Virus record (IMG/VR): IMGVR_UViG_3300035698_005275
Span: 1 to 22,728 of that record
DNA from: a virus
Strand: one strand, 5' to 3'
DNA: 22,728 nucleotides
Shown here: one piece after another, positions 15,455-22,369 of the stretch
Position numbering within the stretch: the stretch's first letter is position 1
Layout: every line of letters begins with the position of its first letter
The notes under the pieces: model-generated
What the model was told of the DNA's origin: nothing
Seen by the model: the letters and a program-made list of their open reading frames with translations, nothing else
The model's database searches: none
Made by a program: the position numbers and the translations under genes

Positions 15455-15923
15455 TGATCTAACCGAATCAGTTGGGTCAGTAAACAATAATTATCAACCT
15501 AAAGTATTAGCAGACGCACCTCTCAATGATGTGCCTCCAATGTTAGATAACCTGGTAGATAATCCCTATCAAAAACGTGCCCAGGGAAATATTGATACTA
15601 CTTTCAGCCTAGCTACTATTCTTTTTAAGCGAGTTCAGATAGCAGTTGATACAGATGCAGCGACAGGATTCGGTGTTAAGTTTGTACACAACTTAGGATT
15701 CACTCCTTATGTGATGGGTGCTTATCGTATTCTAGATGGTGCAGAACCATCAAGTCCGTCTACTGAGTTTGATATAAGAAACGGACAGATCAGACAAATA
15801 CCTAGTTATAGCGCATATATTGACACCATCCCTGCTACTAAAGATAAAGAGATATACATTCAATTGTTAGGGGGTACTAAGGCTGAAGTTGTTCTATATT
15901 TCTTTAAAGAACGAGGTATATGA
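15441..15923 (+). CDS. Tail appendage-like protein, paralogue 1 of 3
   Basis: The 160-residue protein overlaps the nozzle-like gene by 14 bases. It shares a layout with the next two genes. The N-terminal motif YQPKVLADAPLNDVP is followed by PYQKRAQGNID, then two strands and the motif VKFVHNLGFTPYVMGAYR at about 80-97, and then a strand-rich C-terminus (IYIQLLGGTKAEVVLYFF). The H-N/G-L-G-x-x-P-x-V motif is familiar from small structural proteins of tailed phages, but I know no defined function. The start has six T's 13 bases before ATG. Position after the nozzle suggests a component attached to the tail tip or fibres. No catalytic motif is visible. Confidence 0.62.
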   Translation: MSKSSDLTESVGSVNNNYQPKVLADAPLNDVPPMLDNLVDNPYQKRAQGNIDTTFSLATILFKRVQIAVDTDAATGFGVKFVHNLGFTPYVMGAYRILDGAEPSSPSTEFDIRNGQIRQIPSYSAYIDTIPATKDKEIYIQLLGGTKAEVVLYFFKERGI

Positions 15924-16381
15924 GGCCTAAAAGATACGATATCAAACCAATAAAAGAACAGGATATAGAGTCAAACCCTGACTTTCACGAGAGCATGGGC
16001 GGGATGCCATATTCATATAGATTTGACAGCGCAAAGGAAACAAAAGAAAATATGCTGTTGCAGTACAAATTAATTGTATATCCATTTACTGCGCAAGTAG
16101 TAATAACACAAAACGCGATAACATTGAAAATCAAGCACGGGCTAGGGTATCCACCATTGGTAACTGGTTACGCTGTGGATCAAGAGGACGGTAAGGCTTA
16201 TTTGTTTAGTAAACCAATCAATCCTTATTTGGGTATAGTCCAACTATTACAGACTCCGCAACTTGAAGTAACCGACGTAGACGCTGAACATGTGTACGTA
16301 ACATATGCACAATTAGGAGACGGAACCAGCACCGATTGGAAGCTATATCTTAGGATTTTCTATAATGGAGCTACTGCCTGA
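15920..16381 (+). CDS. Tail appendage-like protein, paralogue 2 of 3
   Basis: The 153-residue protein starts inside the ATGA overlap with paralogue 1. It has the same N-terminal motif (YDIKPIKEQDIESNPDFHES, then GMPYSYR) and the same central motif LKIKHGLGYPPLVTGYAV. It ends in strands (HVYVTYAQLGDG and LYLRIFYNG). It is closest to paralogue 3 in the N-terminal third. A weak purine run (GAGG) lies just before the start. The role is as for paralogue 1; three related subunits in a row suggest a hetero-oligomeric or stacked structure. Confidence 0.6.
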   Translation: MRPKRYDIKPIKEQDIESNPDFHESMGGMPYSYRFDSAKETKENMLLQYKLIVYPFTAQVVITQNAITLKIKHGLGYPPLVTGYAVDQEDGKAYLFSKPINPYLGIVQLLQTPQLEVTDVDAEHVYVTYAQLGDGTSTDWKLYLRIFYNGATA

Positions 16382-16829
16382 AAAATATGAAACAAAAGTG
16401 CTAGATGACAGAGATCTAAATCTAATACCAGACTTTAATAAAAGTTTATCTGGATTCCCATATTTAGAGAGGACAGCAGGCGATATTGATATCAAGCAAT
16501 CGTTTCCAATACTAGAAGATGCAGATACCTTTGAAGTTACTATGATAGACGGGCCTCCTGTATTTATGGGGCCGCCTGATTATGTATTTGGGTCGTACAC
16601 ATACAGACATGGGCTGGGCAAAATACCAATCGTTATCGCCACATTGATAACACAAGATGATAGTAAGTCATATTTTCAGTTGCCCTATACAGGCAACGAA
16701 GGGGATGGCGCAACACTTGATATAACAGAATTAACAACCGAAAGCATTACTATTGGCATTTATTTTGGATACTTTTCAAATCCTGGATCTGTTAAAGGTA
16801 ATATATATTTCTTAAGACCGACTGAATAA
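16365..16829 (+). CDS. Tail appendage-like protein, paralogue 3 of 3
   Basis: The 154-residue protein overlaps paralogue 2 by 17 bases and ends in TAATG shared with the next gene. Its N-terminus (KYETKVLDDRDLNLIPDFNK, then GFPYLERTAGDID) bridges paralogues 1 and 2, matching KVL-x-D-xx-LN in the first and P-D-F-x-x-S in the second. The central motif is YTYRHGLGKIPIVIATLI. Compared with the others it has an insertion before this motif (GPPVFMGPPDYVFGS). The C-terminal strands end ITIGIYFGYF and IYFLRP. The same overall fold is expected; the function is unknown beyond a structural role by context. Confidence 0.6.
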   Translation: MELLPEKYETKVLDDRDLNLIPDFNKSLSGFPYLERTAGDIDIKQSFPILEDADTFEVTMIDGPPVFMGPPDYVFGSYTYRHGLGKIPIVIATLITQDDSKSYFQLPYTGNEGDGATLDITELTTESITIGIYFGYFSNPGSVKGNIYFLRPTE

Positions 16830-17788
16830 TGGCATCACAAGATATACTAAAACAACTTACTGCAACCCGTGAAAGGTTTGCAAAAGAGGATGTAGGCCTG
16901 CGTGATAGATTAGCTGAAGAAACTGGCCTGAATCAATACAGACAAAGTGCTAATCAAATACGTGGCACTATTGCAGACACTGAACGTGTACTAGAAAACA
17001 TCCCAACGTCAACAAACCAAAGAGCTAGACGGCTAGGCGGTCCAGTCACGTCTGCTGTTTTGAACAGACTGACAACAACCAACCAACAACCAGTAGCAGA
17101 CCAACTAAACAAATTCAGCCGCAACTTAAGCGTACAACAGGCAGGATTGCAAGACGCTAATACAGAAGTTAACCAACGTATAACTGATCGTGGCAATGAA
17201 TTCCAACGCACTTATGGTAGCTTGTATAATGAATACAAAGCGTCTGCAGATAAAGAACAAGCGGATAGACAATATGCATTACAACAGCAACAAATAAAGG
17301 CAGAAGCTGACAGAGCTGCATATGCAAATCTTCTACAACAACAGCTCATAGACGCACAAAATCGTGATAATAATGGAGGCACAGACCGTAGTATTTCATC
17401 AAATCCAGATAAAGATATTGCATTACGGAAAGATAGACCAACAGGCCGCACAAGTGGAATAGGCGGTGAAATAGAACGGGGGCTTGCTGGTGTTCCAGAA
17501 GGTGTAATTAGAGGGTTGGCAGGTAATAACGTTGCTAACGCTTTCACACAACAAGATATAATCGGCAATGTACTTGCTTCTGCAACAAATGGTGGACGTA
17601 CTGCATATGGAGCCAAGCTAGCAGGTAATGACTACGCTAATTATGTGCGTGATCAGACTTCACAATCACTGGTTAGACAATATGGTAATCAAGGCGCTAA
17701 CGCAATAGTACAATATCAAAGACAGACAGGACTTCCAGCTTATAGAGCTATTCAGGAACTAGTTAAACGCGGGGTAATTAAAACATAA
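16829..17788 (+). CDS. Coiled-coil internal virion (ejection)-like protein
   Basis: The 319-residue protein begins in a TAATG overlap with paralogue 3. Residues 1-160 are helical and charged (QLTATRERFAKEDVGLRDRL and a Gln-rich helix around EQADRQYALQQQQIKAEADR). A low-complexity Asp/Asn/Gly/Ser linker covers about 180-205. A Gly/Ala-containing region (GGEIERGLAGVPEGVIRGLA) is followed by a helical end (YRAIQELVKRGVIKT). It has no signal peptide and no enzymatic motif. It lies between tail genes and a long Gly/Ala-rich protein, where podoviruses encode the internal proteins released into the cell at infection. I infer that role. The family itself is not recognised. Confidence 0.5.
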   Translation: MASQDILKQLTATRERFAKEDVGLRDRLAEETGLNQYRQSANQIRGTIADTERVLENIPTSTNQRARRLGGPVTSAVLNRLTTTNQQPVADQLNKFSRNLSVQQAGLQDANTEVNQRITDRGNEFQRTYGSLYNEYKASADKEQADRQYALQQQQIKAEADRAAYANLLQQQLIDAQNRDNNGGTDRSISSNPDKDIALRKDRPTGRTSGIGGEIERGLAGVPEGVIRGLAGNNVANAFTQQDIIGNVLASATNGGRTAYGAKLAGNDYANYVRDQTSQSLVRQYGNQGANAIVQYQRQTGLPAYRAIQELVKRGVIKT

Positions 17789-19779
17789 TGGCAACAGTTG
17801 ATCTAAAAGCATTAGCTAAATTAAAACCAGAGATAATAGGTGATAGGCTAGATAAGGCTGTCAGCAATGTGCGCGGTTTTAATGATAATTTTGTGGTAGG
17901 GGACGCGGCCAATCAATATATACAAGAAAACCCTAATGCAGGTTACAATCTTATAGATATACCATCAGGACAAGTAACCAGCAGACAGAATGCAACCCAA
18001 GACTATGGCGCTTTAGGTAATTTAGCTTATGGTATTATTTCACCATTTACGAATCTAGGGCAAGTAGCAGGTGAGATAGGAAAGGACCCTAATCAAAGGG
18101 GTGCATCCGAGTCTTTACTATCTGAAGAAAATTTCAAACGATATAAAGCTGACCCCCTTGCATTCACAGGTCAGCAAGCTATTGGAGCTGCTTCTACATT
18201 CGTACCAGCAGGTGGTACTCTGCTTGGTGCTGTAGCTAAAGGAGCTGCCGCGGGTGCTGGTAGTGCATTCTCTGCTGCAGATCTTACTGATGAAAATCTA
18301 GACTTAGGTGGTGAGTTACTTAAGGGCGCTGCTCTTGGTGGTGGCCTTGGTGCTATCGCTAAAGGTGTTAGCTCACTTGCTTCTAAAGGAGCTGGTGCTG
18401 CAGATGATGTTGTCACTGGTGCCGCTAAGGGTAATGCTCTAACTAGAGCAGGTCGTGGTCTTAAGAAAAGCGCACTAGGCTTATCTGACGAAGTAAGTCC
18501 TACAGGATTCCAGAGAACTCAACAACTAGCAGATGACGCTATAAATATACTTGATTCTACAGGTGGTAAAGCAACTCCTGCTGGACTTAACAAATCATTC
18601 AGTAAATTAAATAACGAATTGGCTACTGTAGTAAAAGGAGCTGACACTAGGTTCAACCCAACTAGTATTATGGATGACACAATAGAACGGCTGTCATTAG
18701 AGGTTGACGATGTAGCTGCAGGCGCTGTTGGTAAGAATGTAGAAGTCCTTAGAAAGAAACTAGCCAACTTAGGAGATAGCCCAACCGCAGATCAAATAGT
18801 AAAACTAAAGAGCGAAGTACAAGGCCAAATGGGTAATATATACAAAAAGTTGTCTAGTGGTAACGCACCTTTATCGCCTTCTGAGCAAGCTACCCTTGCA
18901 TTTAGAAACTCTTTGGATGATGCTATTGCAGCCACACTACCAGAAGCGAAAGCCATCACATCACAGATGTCTGTCTTGCACCAGATTGCACCAGACATAT
19001 ACAAAAATTCACAGAAGGGCTTGAAGGTTGGTAGCCCATTATTAGGCACACAGTTAAATCTAAGCGGGCCAGTTCAAGGCCTTAAGAATGCAGTAGGTAA
19101 TGTAGCTGAGAGAATTGGACAAGGTGCAGTACCTGGCGGTGGTGCTGTTTCTAGGTTTGCTGATCTTGCTAATACTGCACAACAAAAGGCTATGTTATCG
19201 AGTACAATACCAGCTGCAGTACTTAGACAACCAGAAGGCACACCTGCGAACCCATTTGCACCAGAACCAATGATAGAAGATCCTATGCTTATGGAAGATG
19301 AGATACTTGCAGAAGATACAGGCGATACTGGCATGACTGTCCAAGAAGCTACACAATATTTCTTGAATCAAGGCATGAGCATAAAAGATGCTAAGGAGTA
19401 CGGTAAAGTTTATGGTACAGAACCTAAAAAAGAAAAGGAGTTGAGTGGTACAGAAAAAGAAAAAAACTCAAATTTGAACACTGGTCTAAGAGCATTGAAT
19501 AAAATAGAGTCTGTAATTGCAGAAGATCCAAGCTCGCTAAGCAATGCTTTCTTGCCTGGTATATTACAATCTTCTAGCACCCGCCAATTAAATACTTCTA
19601 TATCACAATTATCTGACGTGATTGGACGTATGCGATCTGGTGGAGCTATCAGCGAACAAGAAGAAGCCAGGTTTAGAGGGTTCTTGCCTTCTACTAATCC
19701 TTTAGCTCCAGATGATCCTGAAACAATAGCCTTCAAACTAAACGAAATCAAGCAATTGTTATCTGATGCGCTAGTTTAA
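17788..19779 (+). CDS. Large internal virion/DNA-ejection-like protein
   Basis: The 663-residue protein starts in a TAATG overlap. Two Gly/Ala-rich hydrophobic stretches (about 130-165 and 175-205, for example GAVAKGAAAGAGSAFSAA) look like membrane-inserting segments of the sort found in ejection proteins and tape measures. A helical middle follows (about 225-430). A Pro/Glu/Met-rich acidic segment (APEPMIEDPMLMEDEILAED) comes after residue 480. The C-terminal 110 residues form a distinct module ending around SGGAISEQEEARFRGFLP (617-634), followed by a helix. I recall similar SGxAISxxE ends in proteins from other phages. No lysozyme or transglycosylase motif is visible inside it. A role in forming the channel for DNA entry is inferred. 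A tape-measure role is less likely because no tail-tube genes are seen. Confidence 0.55.
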   Translation: MATVDLKALAKLKPEIIGDRLDKAVSNVRGFNDNFVVGDAANQYIQENPNAGYNLIDIPSGQVTSRQNATQDYGALGNLAYGIISPFTNLGQVAGEIGKDPNQRGASESLLSEENFKRYKADPLAFTGQQAIGAASTFVPAGGTLLGAVAKGAAAGAGSAFSAADLTDENLDLGGELLKGAALGGGLGAIAKGVSSLASKGAGAADDVVTGAAKGNALTRAGRGLKKSALGLSDEVSPTGFQRTQQLADDAINILDSTGGKATPAGLNKSFSKLNNELATVVKGADTRFNPTSIMDDTIERLSLEVDDVAAGAVGKNVEVLRKKLANLGDSPTADQIVKLKSEVQGQMGNIYKKLSSGNAPLSPSEQATLAFRNSLDDAIAATLPEAKAITSQMSVLHQIAPDIYKNSQKGLKVGSPLLGTQLNLSGPVQGLKNAVGNVAERIGQGAVPGGGAVSRFADLANTAQQKAMLSSTIPAAVLRQPEGTPANPFAPEPMIEDPMLMEDEILAEDTGDTGMTVQEATQYFLNQGMSIKDAKEYGKVYGTEPKKEKELSGTEKEKNSNLNTGLRALNKIESVIAEDPSSLSNAFLPGILQSSSTRQLNTSISQLSDVIGRMRSGGAISEQEEARFRGFLPSTNPLAPDDPETIAFKLNEIKQLLSDALV

Positions 19780-19794
19780 AATATACAAGCATAG

Positions 19795-19800
19795 TATACT
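19795..19800 (+). promoter_or_regulatory. Possible -10 element before the M23-like gene
   Basis: TATACT lies six bases before ATG 19807 in the 27-base gap after the ejection-like gene. No convincing -35 is seen at the expected distance (19772-19777 is TAGTTT). It might give a lysis-cassette promoter with an almost leaderless mRNA, but it may be chance in AT-rich DNA. Confidence 0.25.
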
Positions 19801-19806
19801 GCTGAC

Positions 19807-20817
19807 ATGAAAAACCCATTCAATAAACAGTATGGTGTATCAAGCAGCTTTGCAGCCCACTTGCGCCGCAACCCACCAAGTAATTTCCCAGGTACAGATT
19901 ATTTGACCCCTTATGGTTCGCCAATATACGCACCAGAAGACGGTTGGATGCAACAAGAGGCTAAAAACTCCTTTATAGGAGCGAACGTCGCTAGTTTGCA
20001 CAATAAAGTTAATAAGCGAAAATGGTTCTTTGTCCATCTAAAATCAATTGTATCTCCTGGCAGAAACGTCAGAGAAGGGCAGTTAATTGGATACGCAGGC
20101 AATACAGGTTATGTAATTCCAGCACCAACCCCATCTAACCCCTACGCTGGCACTCATACTCATGTTAGCTTGAAAGCAAGCATTAATGATAACGGTACAG
20201 GTGGGAAGTTAATCGATGTAGAGCCGGTGCTAAATTCTATAACCACAAATAACACACCAACACCAGCAAAAAATGAGGCCATAGACGCTATGAAAACACA
20301 AATATCCAAGCTAGAAGCCCGGCTAAAGCAAGAAAGGGAACAAGCTGCCAATGATCTACAATCAACCATCACAGAGAAAGAAAAAGAGTTGGTTGATAGC
20401 GCTGAACAATTAGCACAACTACAACACGAAATAGACGAACTAAAAAGCTATGGTAAGAATGAATTAAACATTAACTACGCCGACCTAGCAACTTCTATCG
20501 TAGAAGAAACTCAAATTGCAGATGGCTTACTAAATAAGTGGGCGACGTTTATTGATTCTAAAATACCAGAGAGCTGGACAGTGTTGCGTTCTTTATTGAA
20601 ATATGACATCTTTGTTATGATTGGTCTTGGAGCTGGTTACTTAGTAACTGACACTTTGATTCTGCAAACTTATGGTGTATCTACAGAAGTAGCCGCAGTG
20701 ATTGTAGCTGGCGCTGGTATTGTCTTCAAAATCTTTGTCACACAATACGATACGAACAAAGACGGTAGACTAACACTTGACGACACGCAAATATTGAAGG
20801 AGTATATAAGTGAGTAA
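19807..20817 (+). CDS. M23-like (LytM) / coiled-coil / two-helix membrane / EF-hand fusion protein
   Basis: The 336-residue protein has four parts. Residues 1-140 have the M23 metallopeptidase pattern: GTDYLTPYGSPIYAPEDGW (29-47), WFFVHLKSIVSPGRNVREGQ (73-92), IGYAGNTG (94-101) and the H-x-H in GTHTHVSL (117 and 119). These enzymes cut peptide cross-links in peptidoglycan. D31, H77, H117 and H119 are in place, but the usual zinc histidine four residues before D31 is F27; H18 or another residue may substitute, or the domain may only bind. Residues 160-215 form a coiled coil. Residues about 266-285 and 293-311 are hydrophobic membrane-span-like helices. Residues 315-326 fit an EF-hand loop (D315, N317, D319, G320, D326). 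It lies before a holin-like gene. A lysis or entry role is inferred. Confidence 0.72.
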   Translation: MKNPFNKQYGVSSSFAAHLRRNPPSNFPGTDYLTPYGSPIYAPEDGWMQQEAKNSFIGANVASLHNKVNKRKWFFVHLKSIVSPGRNVREGQLIGYAGNTGYVIPAPTPSNPYAGTHTHVSLKASINDNGTGGKLIDVEPVLNSITTNNTPTPAKNEAIDAMKTQISKLEARLKQEREQAANDLQSTITEKEKELVDSAEQLAQLQHEIDELKSYGKNELNINYADLATSIVEETQIADGLLNKWATFIDSKIPESWTVLRSLLKYDIFVMIGLGAGYLVTDTLILQTYGVSTEVAAVIVAGAGIVFKIFVTQYDTNKDGRLTLDDTQILKEYISE

Positions 20818-20878
20818 GTAAGGCTTTTCAGTAAAATTCTGCAGTGCTACCATATACTTGCTTATATACAGTTTTATA

Positions 20879-21172
20879 ATGAATTTAAATATTTTTTTAT
20901 ATATGGTAGTAGGGTTTTTACCCGGTGTAATAGTTGGATTTATATTCGGCTATAGTACTGATTTATACAAGACGTCCTTTAAAGATGTTAATGTATTTCT
21001 AAAACTAATTTTTTCTGTTGTCTTATTGATCCTATTAGTATTTCTCACTGTCGTAGAAATATTTGCACAAGATTATAGTATTCCTGTTATGTTGTGGCCT
21101 ATTCTTGGGGCACCTGTGGGATTACTGTTCGGAGAATATTTTAAGCATTCAAATGACAAAACTAAAAAATAA
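20879..21172 (+). CDS. Holin-like small membrane protein
   Basis: Read from ATG 20879 the protein has 97 residues; a TTG at 20858 in the same frame would add seven but has no ribosome-binding sequence. It has three probable membrane helices: about 5-24 (LYMVVGFLPGVIVGFIFG), 40-62 (LKLIFSVVLLILLVFLTVVE) and 70-88 (SIPVMLWPILGAPVGLLFGE). The tail is short and basic (KHSNDKTKK). Size, number of helices and basic end fit class I holins, which make the lesion that triggers lysis. It sits between the M23-like gene and a membrane-anchored beta-rich protein gene, a sensible lysis-cassette position. Holins have little sequence conservation, so the call rests on topology and context. Confidence 0.5.
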   Translation: MNLNIFLYMVVGFLPGVIVGFIFGYSTDLYKTSFKDVNVFLKLIFSVVLLILLVFLTVVEIFAQDYSIPVMLWPILGAPVGLLFGEYFKHSNDKTKK

Positions 21173-21674
21173 TTTATGGATGATTTCCGCCCTGTTGGTT
21201 GGTATGGGCATAGGTTCTTCTTTTGGTGTGATCGGAATGTTTGGACAAGATTACTACTATAATAATCACGATTTTTATAAAATAGAAACTATACTGGTGA
21301 ATGGTACAGATATCCGCCCATGTTCTAAAGTTGAAATCACTTTCTTGCGAGATAGTGAAGTAAATGATCCGCAAGCCGTATTCACAAGAGAGTTGACGTT
21401 TGTACAGGTGTTAGATGGTGCAGATATATATTATGAGGTCCGAACTACCACAACTACTAATGCTATTGATAAAGGCAGGCAGACAATTTCTGGATATGTA
21501 GAACTCCCTTGCAATGCGCAACCAGGAGTATATTTTTTTAAGTACACAGTAGGTTATAGTGTAAATGGTTACAAACGTTCTACGTCTGCTAGGAGTACTC
21601 AGTTTGAGGTTGGCGCAGCCAATCAAGTTGGTCCTGTAGATCCGTTTCCAGATCTAGTAGATCAGGAAGTCTAG
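21153..21674 (+). CDS. Membrane-anchored, exported beta-rich protein
   Basis: I choose ATG 21153, giving 173 residues, because it provides a classic basic-then-hydrophobic N-terminus (MTKLKNNLWMISALLVGMGI) and overlaps the holin-like gene by 20 bases. The open frame extends upstream to 21063, but that would lie fully inside the other gene. Residues 8-30 form a single membrane anchor or uncleaved signal. The remainder should be outside the inner membrane and is strand-rich, Ig-like in pattern (KVEITFLRDSE, FVQVLDGADIYYEVRT, ISGYVELPC, YFFKYTVGYSVNG). It has two cysteines, C57 and C120, that could form a disulfide. The family is not recognised. A spanin-like or superinfection-exclusion role is possible from position. 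Its 3' end overlaps the minus-strand HNH gene by 86 bases. Confidence 0.55.
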   Translation: MTKLKNNLWMISALLVGMGIGSSFGVIGMFGQDYYYNNHDFYKIETILVNGTDIRPCSKVEITFLRDSEVNDPQAVFTRELTFVQVLDGADIYYEVRTTTTTNAIDKGRQTISGYVELPCNAQPGVYFFKYTVGYSVNGYKRSTSARSTQFEVGAANQVGPVDPFPDLVDQEV

Positions 21675-21993
21675 GTTGGTATATTTGTCTACTCCTTATC
21701 TGTAATTCTCCAAACTTAGCATCACCAATTTTATCTAGTATAATTTTCATATTAGCCTTATCATAAGGTGATTGCTCAAAGCCAAATTTGTCGAACTTAT
21801 GACAATAAGGACACAAGCCTAATCCATTATCTAATTCCCACCTAGTTGCTAGCGCACGTCTACCAAATATATGATGGGCTTCAGTTGTCATTTTACCGCA
21901 TTTGCAACAGTGTGGATCTCGTAGCCTAACGCACTGACTCCACAACTTGTCACACGCTTTTTTTACTGACTTGCTTGTACGTTTTCGTGGCAT
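21589..21993 (-). CDS. HNH endonuclease, NinG-like
   Basis: The 134-residue minus-strand protein has the zinc-stabilised HNH pattern: C29-x-x-C32 (CKCG), EAHHIFGRR with H40/H41 at 39-46, an Asn at 56, and C61-x-x-C64-H65 (CPYCHK). The basic N-terminus (MPRKRTSKSVKKACDKLWSQ) is typical of NinG-type proteins. These are phage recombination/DNA-processing nucleases that can assist Holliday-junction or branched-DNA processing. HNH enzymes also act in packaging or as homing endonucleases, and the sequence does not separate these. It starts 44 bases inside the upstream helix-turn-helix gene and ends 86 bases into the convergent plus-strand gene. The core motifs are clear; the exact role is inferred. 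Confidence 0.78.
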   Translation of the reverse strand: MPRKRTSKSVKKACDKLWSQCVRLRDPHCCKCGKMTTEAHHIFGRRALATRWELDNGLGLCPYCHKFDKFGFEQSPYDKANMKIILDKIGDAKFGELQIRSRQIYQPRLPDLLDLETDLQDQLDWLRQPQTEYS

Positions 21994-22186
21994 TTGTTTT
22001 AAACCAAATTTTAAATTGCGTATAATGATATTCGGTGAATTCGTAGTTACCTCTAAATTTAGGGAGTCTGTATTTGATTGCGTATTGACGCACTTTACTA
22101 CTGTTGGTGCCGTTTACTTTTGCTATTTGTGAGGCAGTGAAGATCTTGGTTATATTCTCTTGATAATAGCCGCGGATAAAAGCCAC
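21950..22186 (-). CDS. Small helix-turn-helix DNA-binding protein (B)
   Basis: The 78-residue protein is read from GTG 22186, the only reasonable start after an in-frame stop. Residues 16-43 (IFTASQIAKVNGTNSSKVRQ and then YAIKYRLPK) form a helix-turn-helix like those of MerR or excisionase proteins. This is followed by a wing-like strand with FRGNYEFTEYHYTQFKIW. The layout matches the protein at 22370-22621: A-x-x-(V/N)G-x-(T/N)-N-(S/N), then YA-x-KY-(R/G)-(L/V), K, and an aromatic-rich wing. The C-terminal tail is basic. Its first 89 bases overlap the unrecognised gene at 22098 in another frame, and its end overlaps the HNH start, so the exact N-terminus is uncertain. It may regulate the early region or help guide the nuclease. 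Confidence 0.55.
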   Translation of the reverse strand: MAFIRGYYQENITKIFTASQIAKVNGTNSSKVRQYAIKYRLPKFRGNYEFTEYHYTQFKIWFKTNATKTYKQVSKKSV

Positions 22187-22367
22187 GTGCTTGATTATAA
22201 CTTAAAACACATGACTGTGTTAATTGTGTTTGTAATGGGGTAGTTTCGTCGATATTGAGGATAATATATGCACAATAAACACCACAATCTTCTACTAATA
22301 CAACTGCCAAAGATGGGATTAGTTGTTGTGCTAAAGTTTTAAGTTTTGTTGTTGCTATCGTCTTCAT
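22098..22367 (-). CDS. Hypothetical protein, 89 aa, overlapping the helix-turn-helix gene
   Basis: I do not recognise this protein. It starts two bases after the stop of the upstream gene (TAA, CC, ATG), which favours translation. The N-terminal 40 residues (MKTIATTKLKTLAQQLIPSL, then VVLVEDCGVYCAYIILNID) look like a helix and two strands. The last 30 residues (from about ARGFYPRLL onward) lie over the start of the next gene in a different frame and are basic and featureless (SKSKRHQQ). Either both frames are used, or this gene and the helix-turn-helix gene are one reading frame broken by a frameshift or a sequence error. Confidence is limited by that doubt. Confidence 0.4.
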   Translation of the reverse strand: MKTIATTKLKTLAQQLIPSLAVVLVEDCGVYCAYIILNIDETTPLQTQLTQSCVLSYNQARGFYPRLLSREYNQDLHCLTNSKSKRHQQ

Positions 22368-22369
22368 GG

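Noticed and set aside
17212-17616. Minus-strand ORF of 134 codons, and similar ones at 10060-10440, 10591-10962 and 19410-19751
   Set aside because: They are antisense to well-supported plus-strand genes, rich in Ser, Ala, Pro and Cys as expected for shadows of Gly/Ala/Asp-rich genes, and have no start signals or domain patterns.
21645-21669. Hairpin TTCC-A-GATC/GATC-A-GGAA as a bidirectional terminator between convergent genes
   Set aside because: It has a mismatch, a short GATC inner stem and no U-run on either side.
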